Below, one piece after another: positions 9,869-18,413 of a stretch of DNA of 64,000 nucleotides (the first letter of the stretch is position 1; every line of letters begins with the position of its first letter). This stretch comes from UBA6168 sp039819485 (GTDB taxonomy: Bacteria; Bacteroidota; Bacteroidia; Chitinophagales; Saprospiraceae). The notes below the pieces were generated by a model. It was not told the DNA's origin, searched no databases, and saw only the letters and a list, made by a program, of their open reading frames with translations. Both the position numbers and the translations under genes were made by a program. The DNA lies in NCBI GenBank assembly GCA_039819485.1, contig JBCBRY010000010.1:1-64000 (forward strand). The letters are read 5' to 3'.

Positions 9869-11650
9869 ATGAACCAGTTTTTCAAATCCGTTTTTGCTTC
9901 TTGTATAGGTGTGTTTTTCGCACTGATAGCCATATCAGCACTCGGTTTTTTTATTTTGATGGGTGTTGCCAGTACCGGCGGAGAGCAGCAGGTAAGTGTG
10001 AGCAAAGGGTCAGTCCTCCATATCAAGTTGGATCAGCAAATCCCTGAGCAGACCAACAATACTGAAATGAACCCTTTTGACTTCAACAGCCAGGATATTC
10101 TTGGTTTGAATGACATCGTTGAATCACTGGAGCAGGCCGCAGAAGATGAAAAAATTGAGGGTATCCTCCTCGATCTTGGTTATGGAGTGGCGGCAGGCAT
10201 GGCTTCGGCCGCAACGCTCAGACAGGCTTTGCTCAAGTTTAAAGAGAGCGACAAATTCATTCATGCCTACTCAAAAAACTACAGCCAAAGTACCTATTAC
10301 CTCGCTTCAACTGCCGATAAAATATACCTCAGTCCTCTAGGTGGAGTTGACCTGCATGGTTTTGCGGCGACTGTCCCTTTCTACAAAACCATGTTGGATA
10401 AGATTGGTGTCAAGATGCAGGTGTTCTATGCTGGTGATTTCAAAAGCGCAACGGAGCCTTACCGCCGTACGGAAATGAGCGATCAGAACCGCTTGCAACT
10501 TCGCGAATTCCTCGATCCACTCTACGATAATTTTTTAACAGAAATAGGTGACTCAAGAAACAAATCTGTTGCAGAGCTAAAAGCAATGGCCAACAAACTT
10601 CAGCTCAGTATGGCCGATGATGCTCTGGCGCTGGGCATGGTGGATGAGTTGGGCTATATCGATAATGTGCTGGTCAATATCCGGGAAGAGATAGGGCAGG
10701 ATGAAGATACAAAAGTGAAGACAGTTTCTTTGAACGATTATTCCAAGAGTTACACCAATAAGGTCAATTTTAAAATAAAAGACAAAGTAGCAGTCATCTA
10801 TGCAGAAGGTGCCATCTTTCAGGATCAGGGCGAACGGGGAACAATCGTGGACAATGATTACGTAAAGATTATCCGCAAACTCAGAAATGACGATAAGGTA
10901 AAAGCCATTGTTCTCAGGGTCAATTCTCCAGGGGGCAGTGCCATCGCTTCTGAAAATATCTGGCGTGAATTTAATCTGGCCAGGGATGCCGGGAAGCCAG
11001 TGGTGGTTTCCATGGGGGATTATGCCGCTTCTGGTGGTTATTACATAGCCTGCATGGCCGATAAAATCATTGCCGAGCCTAATACCCTGACTGGTTCCAT
11101 CGGCGTGTTCAGTATGATTCCTAACATCGGTGAACTGTATAACGACAAACTGGGGATTAATTTTGATACCGTACTCACTGCTGACTATTCAGTTGGCCTG
11201 AATACTATTTTTGACATGGATGATTTTGAAAAAGCTCATTGGCAAAAGAGTACCGACCGCATGTACGACATATTCCTCAAACGGGTAGCAGATGGCCGGA
11301 ACATGACCAAAGACGAAGTTCACGAAGTTGCCCAGGGCAGGGTATGGATCGGCCCAAAAGCCAAGGAGCTTGGCCTGGTGGATGAAATCGGTTCCATCGA
11401 TGATGCGATCGCAGCAGCAGCTGATTTAGCGGAGCTGGACGATTACCGGACAACCGAATACCCCAAGCAACCCGACCCAATGCAGGAGTTCATCAATGAA
11501 TTGACCGGACAAAAAGATGATGATGCTATCCGAGGTAAAATATTACAAAAAGAACTTGGTGATCATTATAAACTGTATCAGCACATCAAGCAGATGATCA
11601 CTACAAAAGGAGTTCAGGCAAGGCTGCCATTTATGATTGATATCAACTGA
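9869..11650 (+). CDS. sppA: Signal peptide peptidase SppA, 67-kDa type
   Basis: A 593-residue membrane-bound serine protease of family S49 that degrades leftover signal peptides in the inner membrane. One N-terminal transmembrane anchor (about residues 9-33) is followed by two tandem S49 domains, the double-domain form also found in Escherichia coli. The likely catalytic pair is visible: Lys192 in the first domain (YAGDFKSATEPYRR) and Ser388 in the second (MGDYAASGGYYIA), with the NSPGGSA turn at about 352. The ATG at 9869 places the anchor at the extreme N-terminus. The gene stands alone on the plus strand among minus-strand secreted-protein genes, and a strong hairpin follows it. Confidence 0.95.
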   Translation: MNQFFKSVFASCIGVFFALIAISALGFFILMGVASTGGEQQVSVSKGSVLHIKLDQQIPEQTNNTEMNPFDFNSQDILGLNDIVESLEQAAEDEKIEGILLDLGYGVAAGMASAATLRQALLKFKESDKFIHAYSKNYSQSTYYLASTADKIYLSPLGGVDLHGFAATVPFYKTMLDKIGVKMQVFYAGDFKSATEPYRRTEMSDQNRLQLREFLDPLYDNFLTEIGDSRNKSVAELKAMANKLQLSMADDALALGMVDELGYIDNVLVNIREEIGQDEDTKVKTVSLNDYSKSYTNKVNFKIKDKVAVIYAEGAIFQDQGERGTIVDNDYVKIIRKLRNDDKVKAIVLRVNSPGGSAIASENIWREFNLARDAGKPVVVSMGDYAASGGYYIACMADKIIAEPNTLTGSIGVFSMIPNIGELYNDKLGINFDTVLTADYSVGLNTIFDMDDFEKAHWQKSTDRMYDIFLKRVADGRNMTKDEVHEVAQGRVWIGPKAKELGLVDEIGSIDDAIAAAADLAELDDYRTTEYPKQPDPMQEFINELTGQKDDDAIRGKILQKELGDHYKLYQHIKQMITTKGVQARLPFMIDIN

Positions 11651-11679
11651 TAAAACCTCTTTGGTAAAAGATGGTACGC

Positions 11680-11720
11680 CGAGGGGCATGGGACTGATAG
11701 CACCAGTCCCATGTCCCTCG
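11680..11720. terminator. Strong 17-bp hairpin between convergent sppA and a secreted-protein gene
   Basis: The arms at 11680-11696 and 11704-11720 pair at 16 of 17 positions with a 7-base loop (core GGGGCATGGGACTG). On the plus strand CTTGATTTTT follows. Placed between two converging genes, it probably terminates both directions, sppA most clearly. Confidence 0.7.
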
Positions 11721-11745
11721 CTTGATTTTTGGTAATTGAGTCAAT

Positions 11746-14700
11746 TTACTGCTTCACCAACTTCACCACCTCATGGACTCTTTCATCCATAAAACGAACA
11801 AAATAAATACCCGCAGGAAAGGCATGCAAGGATAGAAGCCCCGTGTAACCACTGTTCAAACGTGTCAATTTCTTATACATTACCGGCTGACCTTGTGAGT
11901 TGAGTATTTGTATTTGCAAATAGGGTAGGGTGCTTGCCTGACCTTCTGTCTCTATTTTGAAAACACCGTTGTTCGAAGGGTTGGGGAAAATGGATAAGTT
12001 GTATCGCTGAATCTCCTGTTGGTTGGAAACTAAAGTGGAAATAACGACGAGGGTCGACGTTTCACAGAAAAGTGAATCTTGAACTATAACGGTATATTCC
12101 CCGGCAGTCAGCCCTTCAAAGATGGGAGAATCCTGAAAAGTTTGTCCTGCGTCAATACTGTACCTGAAAGGAGCATTTCCAGAAAGTGGAGAAACCAGTA
12201 TCGTCCCATCATTGGCATTTGAAGTGCTTTCGTTCGAAAAGCTGATATCTATCGAAAGAATTTCGCATTCAACCACACAAAAGGGGTGGAGTTCAGCAAA
12301 ACCAAAATTCGGGTTAATCAGTGAGGCCAATTCGCTTCCGTTCATCGCTTTGATCACATAGTCTCCTGCTCCCGAACTGGACTGAAGGCCATCACCAGAA
12401 CTATCCATGATGAGCAATTCGTAACACGCTCCTTCTTCCAGACACCAATCTTCCGTATACGTCGTAAATGAGCTACTGTAAGGTCCACCTGTGTAAAAAA
12501 CGTTGCCCTGGTCATCCGTTAATTGCCAGGTTGTTTCTGTTGGTGCGTGATCAGTCGTTAATTCAAAAAATACCTGGGTGCCATCGACGACGACCTGGAA
12601 ATTCCTTTTAAGGGTATCGTTGATAAGTAATTCATCCGTCATTCCGTTGGGCAAAGATGAAAATACTTCCAAGTGATTGACGCCAGATGAAAGTCCGGAA
12701 AGTGTGGTTGTAGCAAACACACTGTTTTCGGGTAACAGAAAGGTATTATAGTCAAAGCTATTGATTGTTCCCCCGTTGATCCTATAATTGATCTGGAGGC
12801 TGGTAATGTTTTCTGTTCCAAAATTGGTAACGGCAAATGCCACTTCCACAGTAGAATCACAGACTGTTTCGGCTAATCCCAATGTGCCCGTTATGCCAGT
12901 ATCGAACCTCGGTAATTTCCGGACGAAATTGCGGAGCGTATCGTTTCGGACAAACTGGTCATTTGGAAGGATGGAAAAAACCTGTATTTCATAAGATCGC
13001 ACGGCCGACATATCTACCGTGGTGTTGAATGTGTGTTCATAATTGGCACCGGGCAGAAACGTATCAATGGACGCTGGCTCGATCATCTCCTGATTATTCT
13101 CAAAAATGTAACCGACTGAAAAATCAAAAACGGTATCAAACCCTAAATTGACAAACTCGACGCTTATGAATTCACTGTCCGTCAAATCGGGGGACTCCAA
13201 AGGAGCGACAAGTCCAGTAACTGCGAGGTCAAGGGAATCTCTCCGCAAATCATAATTTACAATTTTGGTTCCCCACGAACCATTTTCCAGCACATACTCA
13301 TGGGTAAACCAAAAGGAATCATCAATCGGGTCAACGCTCATGCAGGCATAATCACCGTACCTGAAGGATTGGGTAAAAGCAGACTGCCCCTCGGCAAATT
13401 CGAATTCATCTACCGTCATTTCTCCCAAAAGGTCACTGGCAAGTCGACCTGTATAGCGCAGTGAGGCAAACTTGGTACTGCTGGAAACAGCATAGCCCAG
13501 CCCCATGTGTCCCTGTGAATTAAGGGAAATCGACGGGATGAACCGGTGCAGGCCATCCGTGGGGGCAAAAGTTCCTTCCTGGTATAATTCCCAACTACCA
13601 TTGAATGCATCTCTCCTTATTTCCATCCAACGGATCCCAGCTATATTATTTCCTGTATCGACAGTGAAAGCCATTGCAAATGCTTCGTGTGTGCCATAAT
13701 CATAGTAGCTCACCTTGTTCATAACCACCGATACGATTCCGTCCAAACCAGTAGCTCCCGGTTGGGGAATGCATTCATCAAAACCCGAATTGTTTCCTAT
13801 CGAGCAGGGTTGGCTGTCAAATGAAGCTGTATTGACCGGCTGCATTTCCAGTGTGGAATTAGCTGGGTTGTCCCAGTCAATGGACATGGTCCAGATTTCG
13901 ACTTGGTCTTGATTGATGTTGCCCCAGGCGTCGTCATGAATGCGTACAAAACAAGGCTTCGCATTGGCGGCAGTGGGTTCCGTACCACTCCAGCCGATCG
14001 GGGTGACCGTAGGCAGCCCACCATCAGGAATATTTGGAATGTTCAAGGATTGGATGGCCACCACCGGCTGACCGGCCAGCAACTCTCCACGATTAATGGC
14101 AAACACGGGACTGCTGTCACCAATAACAGCATTGACACTTAGGATGTAGGCCTCCGGCCAAATGCCATATTTAGGGTAATCCGTAAAACCCAAGGGCAAA
14201 TAGGTATAGACGAACCAACTGCCCATCGGATCGTTTGTTTCCGACACCCCGTATAAGACCTGATCTATATTGGCCAGGTCGGATATAAACCAACGGTCAG
14301 CATCCACATCATAGTGGATAATTGGGTCACTGAAAGATGAATAACCGATTTCATTCCAAATGGTATTCGCAGTGATGGGAACCGTCAAGGCATTGCCGGC
14401 TTTGTCAAATATTTGAAAAAAAGAAGCGTTGACCATTTGGATATAATGATCCGCTGAAACGTCCCCGTTGGGATCCGGCACACCGACCAGAGAGGTTGTC
14501 TGGTCAATTCCTTCAATCACTAAGTTTGGGAGAACTGGAAATGCACCAGTGCCGGCAAAATCTTTTTGCCGCACCTGATCTTCACCCTTTGGCAATGCAT
14601 GTGGGTTTAATTTGTTATTCCCCTCATAACCCATGAAATTAGGTGGAAAATTGACGTCCGGTATATTTTCTTTTTTTGTTTTTCTTTTAGCTATTAAAGT

Positions 14701-14886
14701 TGGGGCAGCAGTTGCAAGGTCCCGGAGCGGACTGGTTTTTCCCATTAAATAAGCGTGGGTTAGCGTGGCGCCTTTTATTTTATTTTTTACCTGAGCATTT
14801 AAATTATTATTTAAAAAAATAAATACAAATGATATCAAAGTAAATAAACGAACAAAGGTTTTTATTTTAAAAAATTGATTGGTCAT
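11746..14886 (-). CDS. Large secreted beta-rich protein with T9SS type A sorting domain
   Basis: About 1046 residues from the ATG at 14886, which gives a good signal peptide (FVRLFTLISFVFIFLNNNLNAQ); an in-frame ATG at 14919 would add 11 residues. The first half, to about residue 540, resembles a propeller-like module (PDPNGDVSADHYIQMVN, DVDADRWFISDLAN), seen in uncharacterised secreted proteins. Beta-sandwich modules follow, with a SprB-like segment near 930-990 (SNANDGTILVSPLSGNAPF), then a T9SS type A domain (LSIFPNPSNNGVF...GIYFVRFMDE). No catalytic motif was seen. Probably surface-attached; function unknown. Repeat copy A lies about 250 bases upstream. Confidence 0.88.
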   Translation of the reverse strand: MTNQFFKIKTFVRLFTLISFVFIFLNNNLNAQVKNKIKGATLTHAYLMGKTSPLRDLATAAPTLIAKRKTKKENIPDVNFPPNFMGYEGNNKLNPHALPKGEDQVRQKDFAGTGAFPVLPNLVIEGIDQTTSLVGVPDPNGDVSADHYIQMVNASFFQIFDKAGNALTVPITANTIWNEIGYSSFSDPIIHYDVDADRWFISDLANIDQVLYGVSETNDPMGSWFVYTYLPLGFTDYPKYGIWPEAYILSVNAVIGDSSPVFAINRGELLAGQPVVAIQSLNIPNIPDGGLPTVTPIGWSGTEPTAANAKPCFVRIHDDAWGNINQDQVEIWTMSIDWDNPANSTLEMQPVNTASFDSQPCSIGNNSGFDECIPQPGATGLDGIVSVVMNKVSYYDYGTHEAFAMAFTVDTGNNIAGIRWMEIRRDAFNGSWELYQEGTFAPTDGLHRFIPSISLNSQGHMGLGYAVSSSTKFASLRYTGRLASDLLGEMTVDEFEFAEGQSAFTQSFRYGDYACMSVDPIDDSFWFTHEYVLENGSWGTKIVNYDLRRDSLDLAVTGLVAPLESPDLTDSEFISVEFVNLGFDTVFDFSVGYIFENNQEMIEPASIDTFLPGANYEHTFNTTVDMSAVRSYEIQVFSILPNDQFVRNDTLRNFVRKLPRFDTGITGTLGLAETVCDSTVEVAFAVTNFGTENITSLQINYRINGGTINSFDYNTFLLPENSVFATTTLSGLSSGVNHLEVFSSLPNGMTDELLINDTLKRNFQVVVDGTQVFFELTTDHAPTETTWQLTDDQGNVFYTGGPYSSSFTTYTEDWCLEEGACYELLIMDSSGDGLQSSSGAGDYVIKAMNGSELASLINPNFGFAELHPFCVVECEILSIDISFSNESTSNANDGTILVSPLSGNAPFRYSIDAGQTFQDSPIFEGLTAGEYTVIVQDSLFCETSTLVVISTLVSNQQEIQRYNLSIFPNPSNNGVFKIETEGQASTLPYLQIQILNSQGQPVMYKKLTRLNSGYTGLLSLHAFPAGIYFVRFMDERVHEVVKLVKQ

Positions 14887-14919
14887 CAAAATATTTTTTT
14901 GATTGAATGATACAGCCAT

Positions 14920-15427
14920 TTAATTGTTTTTTGAAATATTTTTTTTAGCTAAAAACCTTAAATTATTGGTGTTTTGACAAAGTTGACTTTGTGTTTTGAG
15001 TAAATAATGGTAGCTGGATTGAACAAAATAAAAAGGTGAATTTAGGATAAAAATTAATAGTCGATAAGCCAGAGGTAAGAAGCAAATTGTTTTTTGTTAA
15101 TTAAAATAATAATTGAAATATGTGAGACAAAAATAAAGAGCGCTAAAAATGACACTTTTATTTGGGCAAATGTTTGATTTCCAAGTCTTAAAAATCTTTT
15201 TCAGGCAAAGGAAAAGTGTCATTTTTTTTGACCACCTGCTTACTTGAGCCATCGCTCAAATGACATTTTTGGCCAACCGCTTTTACCGAAAACAGAGTTC
15301 GGAAATCCGTACGCAACTTATTTCTTGAAAAAACGCAACCAATAAGATTTTTCTTTTCCCTTAAATATTCGGCTACTTTTTCTGTTTGGTTTTTTGATGA
15401 TCACAGATTTTGCAAAACAGATAGTGA
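14920..15427. other. Intergenic region carrying repeat copy A
   Basis: About 500 bases between two minus-strand genes. It holds repeat copy A (15137-15242) and otherwise A/T-rich sequence that must include the promoter of the downstream secreted-protein gene. No open frame with protein-like composition was seen. Confidence 0.5.
15137..15242 (-). repeat. 110-bp inverted-end repeat, copy A
   Basis: Bounded by AAAAATGACACTTTT (from 15145) and GAAAAGTGTCATTTTTTTT (15211-15229), with similarity continuing into the flanks (GAGCGCT on the left, GACCACCTGCTTA on the right). Its reverse complement is nearly identical to copy C over about 100 bases and close to copy D, hence the minus orientation. It is non-coding. 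Confidence 0.85.
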
Positions 15428-16723
15428 TTATTTTCCAGCAGACAAATAATCGAGCGTCAGTTTTGTCATGGCTTTAATGCCATTTTTGAACCCACTTTCA
15501 TCAATGTAAAAATCAGGGGTGTGGTGGGGGGCGGCATTGGCGGCATCAACATCTGAGGGGCGACCTCCCAAAAAGAAAAAGAAACTGGGTACTCGTTGAG
15601 CATAAAAGGAAAAATCCTCTGCGCCCGTACTTGGACGCTGGACAAAAACATTGTCCTCGCCGATGGCGCTGAATAATGATGGCAGCATTTTCCTTGTCAG
15701 TTCCGGGTCGTTGTGGGTGACCGGTACGCCCCGTTTGATGATGACCTCGGCGGTGGCACCTTGTGATTCAGCAATCAGCGTAGCCGTTTTTTCAATCCGG
15801 CGGTGGATATCGTCCTGCATGTCGGAGTCGAGCGTTCGGATGGTACCGACCATGTATGCTTCTTCGGGAATGATATTGTTCCGCACCCCTGCGTCGATTT
15901 TTCCGACGGTAATTACGGCGGCCTCTTTGGTCAATTCCGTTTGCCGACTGATGATGGATTGGAGCCCTAAAATAATATGAGCTGAAGTGACAATCGGATC
16001 GACGCCGGCCCACGGGCGCGAGCCATGAGATTGTTTGCCTTTCACCTTTATTTCAAATCGATCGGCCGCGGCCAGCAAGCCGCCCGGCTTGTAACTGATC
16101 TTACCAACTTCCAGCCCGGAACTGATGTGAAGGCCAAAGGTCACTTCCGGTTTTGGATCATCAAAAAGGCCTTCTTTGAGCATGAGCTTTGCACCACCTT
16201 CCTCACCTGGAGGGGCACCCTCTTCTGCTGGTTGAAAAATGAACATCACCGTGCCGGTCAACTCATTTTTCATGTTGGTCAAGACCTCCGCAACGCCCAT
16301 CAAAATAGCGACATGGGTATCGTGGCCACAGGCATGCATAATGCCCACCTCCTTGCCCAGAAAAGTCGTGGTCTCTTTAGAAGCAAACGGAACATCGACC
16401 CTTTCTCTTACTGGCAAAGCATCCATATCTGCCCGGAGTGCTACGACTGGTCCGGGATGGCCGCCCTTTAAAATGCCCAGTACACCGGTATGAGCAATGT
16501 CGGTCCTGACTTCCAGCCCAAGGCCTTCCAGGTGGGCCGTGATTTTTTCTGCTGTTTTGAATTCCCGGTTGGAAAGTTCCGGGAATTGGTGGAAGTGCCG
16601 CCGCCATTCAATCACTTTTGGTTCAATTTCAGTGGCTATCTTGTCCAGGTCGATTTGTGGCTGCGCCAGGAGTAGGGGGGCCACTAAGATTAATGCGAGC
16701 TTGATTGTTAGATGTTTTTTCAT
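15428..16723 (-). CDS. Exported M20-family amidohydrolase / carboxypeptidase
   Basis: A 431-residue M20D-type metallo-amidohydrolase, the family that includes hippurate hydrolases, N-acyl-amino-acid amidohydrolases and IAA-amino-acid hydrolases. A signal peptide (residues 1-20, ending LLLAQ) suggests export. The metal-binding stretch HACGHDTH is at 130-137 and the acidic catalytic region QPAEEG at about 170. A dimerisation-domain His lies in GKQSHGSRPW, and the C-terminal STGAEDFSFYA motif supplies another conserved acidic ligand. It probably removes acyl groups from amino acids or peptides in the periplasm; the substrate is undetermined. Full length for the family. Confidence 0.93.
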   Translation of the reverse strand: MKKHLTIKLALILVAPLLLAQPQIDLDKIATEIEPKVIEWRRHFHQFPELSNREFKTAEKITAHLEGLGLEVRTDIAHTGVLGILKGGHPGPVVALRADMDALPVRERVDVPFASKETTTFLGKEVGIMHACGHDTHVAILMGVAEVLTNMKNELTGTVMFIFQPAEEGAPPGEEGGAKLMLKEGLFDDPKPEVTFGLHISSGLEVGKISYKPGGLLAAADRFEIKVKGKQSHGSRPWAGVDPIVTSAHIILGLQSIISRQTELTKEAAVITVGKIDAGVRNNIIPEEAYMVGTIRTLDSDMQDDIHRRIEKTATLIAESQGATAEVIIKRGVPVTHNDPELTRKMLPSLFSAIGEDNVFVQRPSTGAEDFSFYAQRVPSFFFFLGGRPSDVDAANAAPHHTPDFYIDESGFKNGIKAMTKLTLDYLSAGK

Positions 16724-17032
16724 GCTAAAATTTTTATTTCTTCGGAAAAAGGAAATCTGTCAAACACTTGAATTAGGAGAGGTTGAAAGCTTTGAATTTG
16801 GTCGGATGAAGGGCAGAGAAAAGTGTTCGACAAATGAAATTTGGCGGGTAAAAATCCAAAAAAGTAGTTTTTTTAAAAAATAATATTACACATTGGTTTT
16901 ATTTAAGCGCCTTTCTTTACTTTGCGCCAGTTCATTTTACCTGCCTAATTTCCAAATAATTCCGCTTAATTTTCAAAACAATTGATGCTTCAAGTCTTTG
17001 GCAAATTGCTAAAGACCAAACCAATCATTTCT
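16724..17032. other. Divergent intergenic region upstream of the phosphofructokinase gene
   Basis: About 310 A/T-rich bases. A TACTTTG box at 16918-16924, with TTG about 20 bases upstream, resembles the bacteroidetal -7/-33 pair and would serve the plus-strand gene at 17033, but it is one base short of TAnnTTTG. Nothing else was recognised. Confidence 0.35.
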
Positions 17033-18277
17033 ATGCAAAAATCAATCGCTATACTTTGTGCGGGAGGACCTGCTCCCGGCATCAACACGGTCATCAGCAC
17101 TATCGCCAAAGTCTTTCTAAAAGACGGTTACAGAATCATCGGTATCCATGAGGGCTACCGGGATTTATTTAATGGAAAGGCAGAAACAGTCAATATAGAT
17201 TTTCACTATGCCGATCGTATTTTTCCAAGGGGTGGTTCGACCCTTCGTATGAGCCGTTACAAGCCAAAGGATGATGAATTCAAGGCGGATTTCTTTATCA
17301 ATAATAATGTGAAACTGTTGGTGACCATCGGCGGGGACGATACCGCCTCGACCAGCAACCGTTTGACCAAGTTTTTGGAAAAAAGTAATATTAAGATCCA
17401 GAATATCCATGTGCCAAAAACAATTGATAATGATCTGCCCTTGCCTGACATGATGCCAACCTTTGGTTTCAATTCAGCCAAAAACGAAGGAGTGCATATC
17501 GGCAATACGATCTATGAAGATTCCCGCACGAGCAGTACCTGGTTTGTCATTTCATCGATGGGCCGTTCTGCGGGGCACCTGGCCTTTGAAATTGGGGCGA
17601 GTTGTCACTTTCCTATCATTATCATCCCGGAAATGTTCAATAAGACGAAAGTGACCCTGGAGAAGATTGTCAACCTGATTATTTCATCGATGATCAAAAG
17701 AAAAATCAATAGGGTAGACCACGGGGTTGCAATTGTGAGCGAAGGCGTCTTCCACATCCTGGACAATGAGGAATTGCGCAATTCAGGTATCAACTTTACC
17801 TACGATGCGCATGGTCATCCAGAACTTGGGAATGTGAGCAAAGCACACATTATCAATGTTTTGGTACAAAGAAAGCTCAAATCAATGGGCATCAATATCA
17901 AAAGCCGCCCAGTGGAAATGGGGTATGAACTGCGTTGTTGCAGACCGGTGGCTTACGATCTTACCCTTTGCACCATATTAGGGATGGGGGTCAAGACTCT
18001 CTTTGAACAAGGTGACAAGGGCTGCATCGTCAGCACTACCAGGGATGCGGAAATCAAACCGCTTTTCCTGAAGGATATTGAGGACGAAACCGGAAAAATC
18101 CCACCAAGACTGGTAAATACGGAGACCCAGTTTGCCCGGCTGGTGTTGGGTGATTTACATGTGCTGAACCCCGGGGATTATGATGCAGCTAAGAAATATG
18201 TAGCCATTCCAGAGGAGCTTGATTTTTACCGGATCTTAGAATGGGAATATGATCCGAAAGCCACACTCAGGGGATAA
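17033..18277 (+). CDS. 6-phosphofructokinase with PPi-type active-site residues
   Basis: A 414-residue phosphofructokinase from the ATG at 17033, which puts the phosphate-binding start SIAILCAGGPAPGIN at the usual distance; upstream in-frame starts at 16982/16985 would add an atypical 16-17 residue lead. The phosphoryl-donor loop reads GGDD (about 100-103) where ATP enzymes have GGDG. The catalytic stretch reads PKTIDND (128-134) with Lys where ATP enzymes such as E. coli PfkA have Gly. Both substitutions are hallmarks of PPi-dependent phosphofructokinases (EC 2.7.1.90). The fructose-6-phosphate motif MGRSAGH is present. It phosphorylates fructose 6-phosphate in glycolysis, possibly reversibly with pyrophosphate. 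An ATP-dependent clade with Lys cannot be excluded by eye. Confidence 0.9.
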   Translation: MQKSIAILCAGGPAPGINTVISTIAKVFLKDGYRIIGIHEGYRDLFNGKAETVNIDFHYADRIFPRGGSTLRMSRYKPKDDEFKADFFINNNVKLLVTIGGDDTASTSNRLTKFLEKSNIKIQNIHVPKTIDNDLPLPDMMPTFGFNSAKNEGVHIGNTIYEDSRTSSTWFVISSMGRSAGHLAFEIGASCHFPIIIIPEMFNKTKVTLEKIVNLIISSMIKRKINRVDHGVAIVSEGVFHILDNEELRNSGINFTYDAHGHPELGNVSKAHIINVLVQRKLKSMGINIKSRPVEMGYELRCCRPVAYDLTLCTILGMGVKTLFEQGDKGCIVSTTRDAEIKPLFLKDIEDETGKIPPRLVNTETQFARLVLGDLHVLNPGDYDAAKKYVAIPEELDFYRILEWEYDPKATLRG

Positions 18278-18349
18278 GATATGGACTAACGGCTAGAGGA
18301 ATTCAAGATGAACGGTTTTGATTTCTTTAATCGTATTTCTGTAAAAAAG

Positions 18350-18379
18350 AAGCGGCTTGTTGAATGCAACAAGCCGCTT
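18350..18379 (-). terminator. Terminator of pnp
   Basis: A perfect 12-bp stem (AAGCGGCTTGTT / AACAAGCCGCTT) with a 6-base loop. On the minus strand it is followed by CTTTTTT, just after the pnp stop codon. It may also stop plus-strand readthrough from the phosphofructokinase gene. Confidence 0.88.
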
Positions 18380-18413
18380 ATCTATTTTATAAAATCTATT
18401 TGTTTTATTGCTA

